Positions 1 to 11,700 of a stretch of 64,000 nt of DNA are shown piece by piece (the stretch's first letter is position 1; the number at the start of each line of letters is the position of its first letter). Under the pieces are notes generated by a model. It did not search any database, was not told the DNA's origin, and saw nothing but the letters and a program-made list of their open reading frames with translations. Position numbers and translations under genes: made by a program. This DNA is from Myxococcales bacterium (GTDB taxonomy: Bacteria; Myxococcota_A; Bradymonadia; REDH01). The stretch is taken from NCBI GenBank assembly GCA_020633625.1, contig JACKDJ010000023.1, positions 1-64,000 on the forward strand, written 5' to 3'.

Positions 1-965
1 ATCGGTCCGTTGTACTGGTCGATCGACGGGTCGCCAGACCAGCGCGGCGTCCCGAGCCCCGACGTGTAGATCTCCGGCAGGAAGTCGAGCGTCGCCGGGT
101 CTTCGATGTCGCGCTCATCCAGGTTGTCGCTCGTGTCGTACCGGAAGTAGTAGTCCGGGTCCTGCGGCGTGCCCGGCGGGACGACGAGGTAGTGGAAGCG
201 CGCCAGATAGCCGGGGATGCGCGTGACCTCGAAGAAGTTCAGCATCACCCGCGTCTTCTCCTCCATCCGCGCGTAGTCCGCCTCGGTACCCGTCGACAGG
301 TAGCGCAGGATGTATGCGTTCAGCGCGGTACCAGTCCAGATGGCCGAGTCTCCACCACCGCCCCAGCCCGCGAAGTTCGCAGGATCACTCCAAATCTCCT
401 CGGGCGTACCCGCCGGCATCTCCTCGGTGAAGATCCGCTCCGCCGTCTGGCCGCTCGGCGACGAGTATAGGTCGTACCAACGGTCGTAGAGGAACGCGCG
501 GCGCGTCAGGTCGTCTGGCTCGGTGATCCACTCTTCGGTGTCGGTGTCGTAGACTTGGCACGTCTCGATGTGTCCGTCGACGCAGCGCGTCTCGCGGTAC
601 ACCGCGCAGCTCTCGACGTCGGACTCCGCCAGCGGGTCCGCAGGCGCCGCGAAGATCGGCCAGTTCAGCTCCACCGAGAAGTCCGGCGGCGGCACATCGG
701 GAGTGACGTCTTCGGCGTCTGGTGCCACGTCGCCAGAGCCGTCCGCAGCATCCACCGCGTCGGGCGTCGTGTCCGTGGCGTCAACACCGACATCGGTGGT
801 GTCGGCGACGTCGCTCGCGTCGGTGTCGGGTTCGGCGTCCCCGGTTTCGACGTCGGTGGAGGTGTCGGCGGCGTCGGTCGTCTCTTCGCCTTCTTCACCT
901 CCGCACGCCGCCAGCGGCGACAGGAGGGCGACGAAGGCGGTCAGGGCTAGCTTTCTACGATGCAT
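1..965 (-). CDS. Secreted lipoprotein with acidic linker (truncated by window edge)
   Basis: The ATG at 965 is preceded by GGAG a few bases upstream. It opens a typical lipoprotein signal peptide (MHRRKLALTAF, hydrophobic core, then LAAC with the lipidated Cys at residue 21). About 70 residues of Asp/Thr/Ala-rich low-complexity linker follow. After that comes a globular part rich in Trp and Tyr, with a helical stretch around NAYILRYLSTGTEADYARM. The reading frame stays open to base 1, so the C-terminus is outside the window. I do not recognise the globular domain. By its signal it should be a membrane-anchored, exported protein. The same linker style is seen in three other lipoproteins in this window. 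Confidence 0.8.
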   Translation of the reverse strand, partial: MHRRKLALTAFVALLSPLAACGGEEGEETTDAADTSTDVETGDAEPDTDASDVADTTDVGVDATDTTPDAVDAADGSGDVAPDAEDVTPDVPPPDFSVELNWPIFAAPADPLAESDVESCAVYRETRCVDGHIETCQVYDTDTEEWITEPDDLTRRAFLYDRWYDLYSSPSGQTAERIFTEEMPAGTPEEIWSDPANFAGWGGGGDSAIWTGTALNAYILRYLSTGTEADYARMEEKTRVMLNFFEVTRIPGYLARFHYLVVPPGTPQDPDYYFRYDTSDNLDERDIEDPATLDFLPEIYTSGLGTPRWSGDPSIDQYNGP

Positions 966-1041
966 GCGGCGCTCCGGTGTTGCGTCGAGCCACCTTTAGC
1001 GGCTCACTGCGGCACGCGCCACCGTTGCGTGAGCATCCAGA

Positions 1042-2292
1042 ATGCTCATGCTGGCCGACACTCGCCCGAGCTGCTCCAACGTGAACTCGTCCGACCCCCA
1101 GACTGCACGCAGAGTTGTCGTCCTCTCCGACATCGAGATGGGCGCCGGCGGTCCCACCGACGACTTCCCCAGGACCGACTGGCTACTCGAGCTCCTCCGC
1201 GACGAGGCCGCCGCAACCCCCGCGGGCATTGAGCTCGTCTTCGTCTTTAACGGAGACACGTTCGACTTCCTCAAGACCCACCGCGTCGACGGCAGCATCG
1301 CTCGCCTCATCGATGAGCGCTGCGCGCTCGAGAAGCTCGACCGCATCGCCGCGGCCCACGACGCGTTCTTCAGCGGGCTCGGCGACACCCTCCGCACGCG
1401 GTCCCGAACGCGCGCGGTCTTCACGACCGGAAACCACGACTACGAGCTCGAGTTCGGCGCCGTCAGAGCCTCGATCGCCGCACGCATCGCCGCCCCGGGC
1501 CGTGTCGAGTTCGTCGGGGCCGGCGTGGCCCTCGGCGACGCGTGGATCGAGCACGGCAGCCAAGAAGACGCGATGTTCCGCTTCGACTTCGCGTCACCGC
1601 TGCTCGAGCACGACGGCGTCAACGTCCTGCGGCTCCCGTGGGGCGCCATCGGAATCATCGACGTCATGCTCCCGATGCACGAACTCTTCGCGCACCACGA
1701 CCGTATGCGCCCCCGAGGCCTCGTCTTCGAGGTCTTCCCCGAGCTGCGCGAGCTCCTCGTCGGTCGCGCCTGGCGCTACTGGAGCCGCGACTACCTGCGC
1801 CGCTGGTGGGGCGGCAGCGATCCCCTCGCCCGCGTCTCCTGGCGAATGGCGCGCGAGATCGTCTGGCGCCTCGGCACGGCGAACGCGTCACTCTCGGTCC
1901 ACCAGCGCTACCGCCAGCGACTCGTCGACGGACCGCACCGAGTGATCGTCATCGGCCACGAGCACGAGGCCTCGTGGTGGGCCCACGCCGACCGCAAGCT
2001 CCTCACCACGGGCTGCCTCCGCTGCGAGTTCGCGCTGAGCCCAGACGGCAAGCAGACCACCCTGCTGCCAAGCGTATACGCCGAGCTCCTCCAAGACTCC
2101 TCCGGCCGAACCTTCCGTTCGGAGCTCAGGGAGCGACTAGGCCCAGAGCCGCCAACGGGCTGGGCCCCCGCCTCCATCTTCGACGTCCGACCCACCGTAG
2201 AAGCGATGCTTGCCGAGCAGCGCGACCGCCGCGAAGTCGCCCAAGCCCAGGTCGCCCACGAAAGCACCGACGACGAGTCCGACGGCGCCTGA
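1042..2292 (+). CDS. Calcineurin-like metallophosphoesterase
   Basis: This 416-residue protein carries the metal-site motifs of the calcineurin-like phosphoesterase superfamily in the usual order. They are SDIE (residues 29-32), NGD (70-72), GNHD (130-133) and GHEH (near 305). The first motif is normally D-x-H; here it is D-x-E, so one metal ligand appears to be changed from His to Glu. The last motif is GHEH where many members have GHTH or GHxH. There is no signal peptide, so the protein is probably cytoplasmic. The substrate cannot be told from sequence. A second in-frame ATG at 1048 is an alternative start. The gene faces the SRPBCC gene at 2801-3481 across a repeat-filled gap. Confidence 0.85.
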   Translation: MLMLADTRPSCSNVNSSDPQTARRVVVLSDIEMGAGGPTDDFPRTDWLLELLRDEAAATPAGIELVFVFNGDTFDFLKTHRVDGSIARLIDERCALEKLDRIAAAHDAFFSGLGDTLRTRSRTRAVFTTGNHDYELEFGAVRASIAARIAAPGRVEFVGAGVALGDAWIEHGSQEDAMFRFDFASPLLEHDGVNVLRLPWGAIGIIDVMLPMHELFAHHDRMRPRGLVFEVFPELRELLVGRAWRYWSRDYLRRWWGGSDPLARVSWRMAREIVWRLGTANASLSVHQRYRQRLVDGPHRVIVIGHEHEASWWAHADRKLLTTGCLRCEFALSPDGKQTTLLPSVYAELLQDSSGRTFRSELRERLGPEPPTGWAPASIFDVRPTVEAMLAEQRDRREVAQAQVAHESTDDESDGA

Positions 2293-2310
2293 GCACCCGC
2301 GCCGCTCCTT

Positions 2311-2779
2311 CCCGAAGGTAGTTTCGGGGCCCGGGGCCGCTCCTTCCCGAAGGTAGTTTCCGGCGGTGGGGCGGGTCCGGCCGCTCCTTCCCGAAGGTAG
2401 TTTCGCGGCGGTGGGGCGGGGCCCTCCCGAAGGTAGTTTCGCGGCGGTGGTAGTTTCGCGGCGGTGGGGCGGGGCCCTCCCGAAGGTAGTTTCGCGGCGG
2501 TGGGGCGAGTCCCTCCCGAAGGTAGTTTCGCGGCGGTGGGGTGGGGCCCTCCCGAAGGTACACCCGCGCCTCCCGGGCACGCTCTGGGGCGGGGCCCTCC
2601 CGAAGGTAGTTTCGCGGCGGTGGGGCGGGTCCCTACTCCTCCGCGGGCGGGGGCGGGGCCCTCCCGAAGGTAGTTTCGTGGCCCGCGAGACGAGCGCGCT
2701 GCTCCGCCGCGGCCGACCCCGGCGGTGGGGCGGGTCCCTACTCCGCTGGCGGGGCCGGGGGCTTCCCGAAGGTAGTTTC
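2311..2779 (+). repeat. Cluster of short direct repeats, core CCCGAAGGTAGTTTC (array 1)
   Basis: This 500-base convergent gap holds nine exact copies of the 15-base core CCCGAAGGTAGTTTC, all in the + orientation. They start at 2311, 2346, 2390, 2426, 2479, 2515, 2599, 2663 and 2765. Two incomplete copies lie at 2449 (3' half only) and 2551 (5' ten bases only). The commonest spacing is 35-36 bases. The sequence between cores is GC-rich and semi-conserved (GCGGCGGTGGGGCGGG then GCCCT). The same core recurs in the array at 45366-45836, next to a RAYT transposase gene. Spacers are themselves repetitive, so this is not a CRISPR array. Confidence 0.9.
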
Positions 2780-2822
2780 GCGGCCCGCGAGACGAGCGCG
2801 CTACTCCGCCGCGGCCGACCCC
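2616..2822 (+). repeat. Larger ~102-105 base duplication containing the core and a gene 3' end
   Basis: Bases 2663-2720 and 2765-2822 are nearly identical over 58 bases, with two differences visible. The stretches starting GGCGGTGGGGCGGG at 2616 and 2721 match as well. The downstream copy contains the last codons and TAG stop (CTA on the + strand at 2801-2803) of the SRPBCC gene. In the upstream copy the equivalent triplet is CTG, which is not a stop. The repeat array and the 3' end of the coding gene have therefore been duplicated together. Confidence 0.75.
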
Positions 2823-3481
2823 TCCGCCGCGGCCGACCCCTCAGCCGCCGCCGACCCCTCAGCCGCGCCGCTGCCGTCGGACCCCTCCGCCGGACTCGGC
2901 ACCGCCACCGGCTCGGGCGCCGGCGGCGCTACCTCCGGCTCGGGCGCGGGCGCGGGGAGCGACTCCACGAGCGTCTTCAGCGATGCGAGGCCCTCTTCGT
3001 AGTCCGCGCCGAGGAACTTCTCCATCGCCAGGTTGAAGTACCTGCGCATCGGATTCATCCCGGCGTTGACCTCGAACGACCAGGTGACGTGGCTGCCCGT
3101 CTCGGTCGGCTCGATGGTCATCTCTGCGAACGCGTCGCCCTGGCCCTCGAACTCGATGTGGGTGCGGACGCGGCGGTCGGCCTCGGACTCGACGATCGAC
3201 ATCCGCCCAGAGCCAGACACCTTCGGGTCGCCCGACCATGTGTACGACGCGCCCACGCCCTCTGTCTGATCGGCGTAGATCTGCGTCGCCGTCGGGTCAC
3301 GCCGAAGCCACGGCTGCCACTCCCCGAACTTCTTCAGATCGTTCAGGTACGGGAAGATCACGGCCGCGGGCGCGGCGATCTCGGTCGACCGCTCGACGTG
3401 AGCCTCGGCCGGGATCAAGTACGCTGCGCCGATCAGACCGAGCAGCAGCGCCAGAACGACTCGAAGGACCTTCTTCATCAC
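2801..3481 (-). CDS. Membrane-anchored SRPBCC (polyketide cyclase/START-like) protein
   Basis: The 226-residue protein begins MMKKVLRVVLALLLG, a single N-terminal hydrophobic segment ending near IPAEA that could be a signal anchor or a cleaved signal. Residues about 30-175 look like an SRPBCC fold: the opening VERSTEIAAPAAVIFPYLND and the later WSFEVNAGMNPMRRYFN are typical of SRPBCC proteins that bind a hydrophobic ligand. The last 50 residues are a Pro/Glu/Ala-rich tail ending in tandem AEGSAA repeats, coded by an 18-base tandem DNA repeat. The ligand is unknown. The stop codon lies inside the repeat block described at 2616-2822, so the tail length may vary between strains. Confidence 0.8.
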   Translation of the reverse strand: MMKKVLRVVLALLLGLIGAAYLIPAEAHVERSTEIAAPAAVIFPYLNDLKKFGEWQPWLRRDPTATQIYADQTEGVGASYTWSGDPKVSGSGRMSIVESEADRRVRTHIEFEGQGDAFAEMTIEPTETGSHVTWSFEVNAGMNPMRRYFNLAMEKFLGADYEEGLASLKTLVESLPAPAPEPEVAPPAPEPVAVPSPAEGSDGSGAAEGSAAAEGSAAAEGSAAAE

Positions 3482-3643
3482 AGGCGTCCGTGTAGGGGAG
3501 TGTCACCAGCGGATCGCAGACCGCGCGCGATAGTGCAAGATCTCCCACCCAGCGCGACCCGCGCCTCGATTCGCGCGGCGGACGACGAGCCTCACCCACT
3601 CCGCGGGTTACATCGCCACGGACTGACGCTAGGCTGACGCGCG

Positions 3644-5676
<2,033 letters not shown>

Positions 5677-5677
<1 letters not shown>

Positions 5678-6456
5678 TGCCAACCCTCACCCGCAGACAG
5701 CTCCTCGCCGTCGGCGCCGCGCTCGCGGCCGCGCAGCTTGGCGGGCCACGCCGAGCCCTCGCGTTTGGGGACGACGAGCAGTTCGACCTGCCGCTGATCG
5801 AGTACGACGGCCCCTGGAGCGGGCGCCCGAACGCGGTCCGCCGTGTCCTCCAGGAGGTCGAGATGACGACCAGCGTGTTAGTCGTCGACACGTCGGCGAG
5901 CCTCCCACTGACGCTCGACGGCCTCCTTCGCTCCCCAATCGCGGTCCTCTGGGGCGACCGCGGCTTCGCGCCGCTGACAGACGACGCCCGAACCGCCCTC
6001 GCCACCTGGCTCGGCGCCGGCGGCTTGCTCTTCATCGACGGCGCAGACACCCGCCCGGACGGCGACTTCGACGCGTCCGTCCGCCGCGAGCTGGCCGCGA
6101 TCCTACCCGACGCGCCCCTCACCGAGATCGGCCGCGACCACGTCCTCTGGCGCACGTTCTACATCGTCGAGCGGAACCCCGGCCGGCTGCGCCTCGACGC
6201 TCCCCTCTACGGCGCCACCCGTGACGACCGGCTCGCCGTCATCTACTCCACGAACGACGTCCTCGGCGCGTGGTCTCGCGACAACCTCGGCGCGTGGGAC
6301 TTCGAGGTGGTCGGCGGCGACGAGCGCCAGCGGGACCTCACCCTCCGCTTCGGCGTCAACCTCGCGATGTATGCCCTCTGCCTGGACTACAAAGAAGACC
6401 AGGTCCACGTGAACTACCTGCTCCGCCGCCGGCGGTGGACGGTCGACCCGCAGTGA
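5677..6456 (+). CDS. DUF4159 protein with Tat-like signal
   Basis: The 259-residue protein starts MPTLTRRQLLAVGAALAAA, a twin-arginine-like export signal (TRRQLL followed by a hydrophobic run). The rest matches the DUF4159 family. It has a Rossmann/glutamine-amidotransferase-like core with a GGLLFIDGADTRPDGDFD segment, then REL..ILPDAPLTEI, and a C-terminal region containing MYALCLDYKEDQVH. DUF4159 proteins usually sit beside VWA-domain and glutamine-amidotransferase-like membrane proteins, and one follows here. The function is not established. The start shares one base with the helicase stop and the end overlaps the next gene by four bases (GTGA). Confidence 0.85.
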
Positions 6457-8780
6457 CCGGCTACGATCGCACCGACCTGCTCCTCCTCGGCAACTGGAGC
6501 CACACACAGATCGCACTCTTCGCGACGCTCGCGCTCGGCCTGTGTGTGTTGACGTGGCTCGACGTCCGAGACTTGCCGCGACCGCGGGGTCCCATCCTCG
6601 TCGCGCTTCGCGCGCTGGCCCTGGCCCTCGCGTTGGCACTCCTGCTCGAACCTGCCCTGGAGCAGAAGGACGTGTCGCTGGTGCGGAATCACGTCGCCGT
6701 CCTCGTCGACGTCTCCGAGAGCGAGGCCCTCCCGACCCCCGATGGCCGCACACGCCTCGACCGCGCCCGCGACGCTGTCGCGGCGATGCGCCTCTCGCCC
6801 GACGACCCCGAGCACGAGTTCGAGGTCATCGCCTTCGATGATGGCGGCACGCCAATCACGCCGACCGCCCTGCAGACCACACCTGCCGCCGGTCAGGCCA
6901 CGCACACGCTCGAGACGCTCGAGCAGGTCGCCAGCCGGCTCGGGCCGCGCGCGCTGGGCGGCGTCGTGATCGTCAGCGACGGCATCGACAACGGCGCGCT
7001 CGGCTCCCGCGTCCGCCGCGGAGACCCCCTCGACGCCCAGACCGCCGACGCCCTCCAGCGGCTCGGCGCACCGGTTCATACAATCGCCACGGGCGCGGCA
7101 GACGAGCTGCGAGACATCGCCGTCACCGCCGTCGACTACGACGAGTTCGCGTTCGTGCGAAACGTCGTCGCCGTGAGCGCCGAGCTGCGCGTGCTTGGAT
7201 TTCGCGCCAGCGACGGCGACCTCGACGTGACCCTCTCGCGCGACGGCGCCCCGCTACAGACTCGCCGCCTCTCGCTCGTCGACGGACAACGAGACTACCG
7301 CGTCGAGTTCGAGTTCGTCCCCGAGCAGATCGGTACCGAGGTGTACTCCGTCTCGACTCCGGTACGCCCCGGCGAGGCGCTGAGCGCAAACAATCGGGAG
7401 TGGTTCGTTCTGAGGGTGATCCGGGACAAGATCCGCGCGCTGCAGGTCGTCGGCCGGCCGAGCTGGGACGTACGGTTCCTGCGGCAACTGCTGCAGAGCA
7501 ACCCGAACGTCGACCTGATCAACTTCTTCATCCTTCGCACGCAAGAAGACGTCCAGCGAGGCTCCGAGCGAGACCTCTCGCTCATCCCCTTCCCAACCGA
7601 GGAGCTGTTCGACCAGCAGCTCGGCAGCTTCGACGTCGTCATCTTCCAGAACTTCGACTACGGACCCTACGACATGCAGCGGTACCTGCCGCGCATCCGC
7701 GACTACGTCAGAAACGGCGGCGGGTTCGTGATGATCGGCGGGGACCGCTCGTTTGGTGCAGGCGGCTACGGCTCGACCGTCATCGCCGACCTCCTCCCCG
7801 TGACCCTCCCAGCCTCGCGCGGCGCCGACTCCATCGACCTCGGCAGCTTTCGGCCCACCCTCACCGCCGCAGGGCGGCGTCACCCCATAACGCGCGTCGA
7901 GTTCGACCCCGCCCGAAACGCCTCCGTGTGGGACACGCTCCCCGTCTGGAACGGCACAAACCGCGTCCTCGGCCCGCGCGACGGCGCCGTCGTCCTAGCG
8001 ACACACCCGACTCTTCGGGGTGCCAACGGCGAGCCGATGCCCGTCATCGCCGTCGCAGACGTCGAGAGGGGCCGCACGATGGCCGTCACCTCCGACGGCA
8101 CATGGCGCTGGAGCTTCGACCGCGTCGGGCGAGGGGAGGGGAGCGGTCCTTACTCCGCCTTCTGGAACAGCGCGATCCGATGGCTGATCCGCGACCCGGA
8201 GCTCAACCTGATCGACGTCGCGATCCCGGATCCCGTCGTCGAGCTCGCCCCCGGGGCCACCGTCGACCTCCCGATCACCGTCCGCGTCTTCGAGCCCGAC
8301 TACACACCGGCCGCCGGCGAGCACGCGTCCGTCACCATCTCGCGGCGCGCCCTCGACGGCGCGGACGGCGATGCCGCGGAGCTCGTACAGCAGACCTCTC
8401 TCGACATCGACGACGGTGGACGGGCGGCGCTGCGGCTCTCGATCGACACACCCGGCGCCTATGAGGTCGTCGCAGACGCACCCCTCGCCGACGGCACCGA
8501 GCGGCGCGACCGCGAGGTCTTCCTCGTCCTCCCGCGAAGCCGAGAGCTGCGCGACATCGAACCCCGTCCCGACCTCCTCGCCGCGCTCGCCGAGGCGGGC
8601 GGCGGGCGCGCCGTCGGCCCGCACGACGCCGTCGGTAACCTCGAGTTTCTCCCCGCGCAGGTGGAGCAGGTCGACCGCCGAGAGGTCGTCGAGCTCTGGA
8701 GCTCCCCGTGGACGCTGGCGCTGCTCGCCCTCATCCTCGGCGGCGAGTGGTCGCTGCGGCGCCGATGGGGGCGCCTGTGA
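6453..8780 (+). CDS. Membrane protein with VWA-like and glutamine-amidotransferase-like domains
   Basis: I place the start at GTG 6453, overlapping the previous stop by four bases, giving 775 residues. Longer in-frame starts upstream would lie wholly inside the DUF4159 gene. Two transmembrane segments (about 20-36 and 47-65) lead into a VWA-like domain with a MIDAS-type D86-V-S88-E-S90. A beta-rich segment and a glutamine-amidotransferase-like domain (GGGFVMIGGDRSFGAGGY) follow, and a last transmembrane helix ends the protein. This architecture is typical of the DUF4159/BatA-type clusters, whose molecular role is unknown. The MoxR ATPase and DUF58 partners usually found nearby are not in this window. 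Confidence 0.85.
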   Translation: MTGYDRTDLLLLGNWSHTQIALFATLALGLCVLTWLDVRDLPRPRGPILVALRALALALALALLLEPALEQKDVSLVRNHVAVLVDVSESEALPTPDGRTRLDRARDAVAAMRLSPDDPEHEFEVIAFDDGGTPITPTALQTTPAAGQATHTLETLEQVASRLGPRALGGVVIVSDGIDNGALGSRVRRGDPLDAQTADALQRLGAPVHTIATGAADELRDIAVTAVDYDEFAFVRNVVAVSAELRVLGFRASDGDLDVTLSRDGAPLQTRRLSLVDGQRDYRVEFEFVPEQIGTEVYSVSTPVRPGEALSANNREWFVLRVIRDKIRALQVVGRPSWDVRFLRQLLQSNPNVDLINFFILRTQEDVQRGSERDLSLIPFPTEELFDQQLGSFDVVIFQNFDYGPYDMQRYLPRIRDYVRNGGGFVMIGGDRSFGAGGYGSTVIADLLPVTLPASRGADSIDLGSFRPTLTAAGRRHPITRVEFDPARNASVWDTLPVWNGTNRVLGPRDGAVVLATHPTLRGANGEPMPVIAVADVERGRTMAVTSDGTWRWSFDRVGRGEGSGPYSAFWNSAIRWLIRDPELNLIDVAIPDPVVELAPGATVDLPITVRVFEPDYTPAAGEHASVTISRRALDGADGDAAELVQQTSLDIDDGGRAALRLSIDTPGAYEVVADAPLADGTERRDREVFLVLPRSRELRDIEPRPDLLAALAEAGGGRAVGPHDAVGNLEFLPAQVEQVDRREVVELWSSPWTLALLALILGGEWSLRRRWGRL

Positions 8781-11700
8781 CCCGCGCACGGGCGCTCGCC
8801 GCGCGGGGCCTGCGACTCGGAGTCGCGGTCGCCCTCGCTGCCGCGGTCGCCTGCGACGACGCCACCCCGCTCGGGTATGTGTTGGGCGACGCCGCCACCG
8901 ACGGTGCTGGCGACGCAGCAACTTCGGACGCGACCGACGCGGATGCCGCGGTCGACCAAGACAGCGCGTCCGACGCCGATGATGCAAACCCAGACGCGTC
9001 GGACTCCGACACGCCCGACGCCGCAGACGCTCCCGACGAAGGCGACGCGACCGACGCCCATGACGCTCCCGACGCGGCCGACCCGGGGTCTGACCCGGAG
9101 GTCGACGGGACAGACGCAGACGTCGATTCTGACGTGGACGACGCCCCGTTTGTGTGTGGCGAGGGAACGACGCCGGCCTGGGCGGCGCTCGCGGGCTCGA
9201 CCCTGACCGCGCGATGCTCGACGCGGTCGGTCGCCGTCACGGTGTACGACGACGCCACCCTCCGGCTCGTGACCGCCGCTCCGGGCGCTGCCGTCGACGC
9301 CCCCGCGAGCCGCGCCGTCGTCGCGACGCCAGCGCTCGCTTCGGCGGCGGGCGGGGGCGACGCCACGGGAGCGGCGACCGTCTGCTCCGGCGACTGGCGC
9401 GTCGTCGTAGACGACCGATGCCGGGTCCGTGTCTATGACGGCCTCGGGGTGGAGCGCATGCGAGACGCCGACGATGCCGGCGCGATCACGGCGACTGGCG
9501 TGACGCTCCGGCGCGAGGTGCCGACGGGCGCGCGCTTCTACGGGTTCGGCGAGCACACGGGGCCGCTCGAGCGGACGGCCACACAGACGACGTACTGGAA
9601 CACAGACGCATACGACACGACCTACGGCGGGTGGGCGCCCGACGCAGACCCGATGTACATGTCACTCCCGTTCGGAATGTGGCTCGAGGGTGGCGTAGCG
9701 ACCGGGCTCTTCACCGACGACTCTCGGCGGCAGCGGCTCGAGCTCGGCGACGCTACCCTCGCGGTAGACGTCGACACGGCGGGCCCTGTCGTTCAGTATA
9801 TGTATGGCGGGCCAACCCCCGCCGACGTCGTGCGGCGGTACACCGCGATGACCGGACGCCCGTCGCGCCCGCCGCTCTGGGCGCTCGGCTTTCACCAGTC
9901 CCGCTGGGGCTACCAAGACGCCGCGACCGTCGAGGCGATCGCGGGGGAGCTCCGAGCGCGCGGGTTCGGGGCCGACGCCCTGACGCTCGACATTCAGCAC
10001 ATGGACGGCTTTCGGACGTTCACGTTCGACCCGCTCCGGTTCGCCGACCCCGAGGGGCTCGCTGCCCGCCTCGCCTCGCTAGACTTCAGGCTGGTCGCGA
10101 TCGCAGACCCGGGGATCAAGCAGGACCCGGGCTGGGACGTCTACGCGTCGGGTCTCGCTGCGGGTGTGTACGTCATGCGCGGGGCAACACCCTATGTCGG
10201 CGTCGTTTGGCCGGGCGACGCGGTGTTCGTCGACTTCGCGCTCGGCCGGGGCCGCGATTGGTGGGCGGCGCGGGTCGCTGAGCTGGCGGGGCGGGGGGTC
10301 GCCGGAGTGTGGCTCGACGTCAACGAGCCGACGAACTTCCCGGAGGGCGGCTCGGGACTGTCGGTCCCCAACGAGCTGGCGGTCGGCGAGGTCGACCGGG
10401 GCGAGACGATGGCGAGCGTTCACAACGTGTATGGAATGCTCGAGGCGCAGGCCACCGTCGAGGGCCTGCGCGCGGCGCGCCCCGACGAGCGCCCGTTCGT
10501 GTTTTCGCGCGCCGGCTATGCCGGCATACAGCGCTCGGCGGCGACGTGGACCGGAGATGTGCCGAGCACGTGGTGGGCGCTGCAGATGACGCTGCCGATG
10601 GTGCTGAACATGGGGCTGAGCGGCATGCCGTTCGTTGGCAGCGACGTCGGTGGGTACAGCGGAAACGCCTCGCCAGAGCTCTACGCCCGCTGGGTCCAGC
10701 TCGGCGCGTTCACGCCGTACTTTCGCGCGCACGTGACCTCGGGCGTCCCGGGCCAGGAGCCGTGGATGTTTGGGACCGAGACCGAAGACATCGCCCGCGA
10801 GGTGATCGCGCTCCGCTACGAGCTGATGCCCTACCTCTACTCGCTGATGGTCGAGGCGTCGGAGACGGGAGCGCCGCCCCTTCGACCCATCCTGTGGGAG
10901 TTCCCGACCGACGCGTCGGCCGCGGCCATCGACGACGAGGCGATGTTTGGCCCGTGGCTGTTCGTCGCGCCGGTGCTGGAGGAGGGCGCGACCACCCGGA
11001 CCGTCCGGCTGCCTCCTGGTCGCTGGGTGGAGTGGCGCTCGGGCCGCCTCGAGGTGGGTCCGGCAACGCTAGAGGAGCGCGTCACGCGCGCGGGCCTGCC
11101 GCTCTACCTGCGCGAGGGCGCGATCATACCGACGTGGCCGACGGTGACGTCGACGGCGGCGGGCTGGCCGGCGACGCTGGGCCTCGAGGTCGTCGAGCCG
11201 CCCGACGCAGGCTCCGCCTTCACCGTGGTGATCGACGACGGACAAACGGAGCGCTGGCGAGACGGCGCCGTGGCACGGCTACGGGTCCGCACCTCGCGCG
11301 CGGGCAGCACCCTGACCGTCGACGCCGCGACGACGGGCTCGCTGGCCCTCCCATTCGACACGGTCGAGCTCCGCCTGCGCCCATACGCCACGGCCCCCGC
11401 GGCGGTTCGCCTCGACGGCGTTCCGCTCCCGGGCGACAGTTGGCGGTTCGACGAAGCGGACCAAGCCATCTACGTCGAGCTCGCCGCGACCCGCGCATGG
11501 CGCCTCGAAGTCGACGGTGGCCCCGCCAGTGAGACAGCCCCGACGGTCCCGATCCGCTTCGTCGTCGACGTTCCACCCGGCACCTCGGCGGCGGACACGA
11601 TCCACATCGCGGGCGAGCCGACGGCGTGGGAGCACGTCCCGATGACCTGGGAGATCCCGGGCGCCCGCGCCGCCATCACACTGCCGGTCCCAAGGGGCGC

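Noticed and set aside
2311..2779. CRISPR array
   Set aside because: The core is only 15 bases, the intervals are unequal, and the sequences between cores are themselves repetitive and GC-rich rather than unique spacers. No cas genes are nearby.
2126..3637. Long open frames through array 1 on both strands, giving PEGSFAAVG- or GRAPPHRRET-type repeat proteins
   Set aside because: All arise because the GC-rich repeats lack stop codons. There is no signal, domain or credible start, and several frames are open at once.
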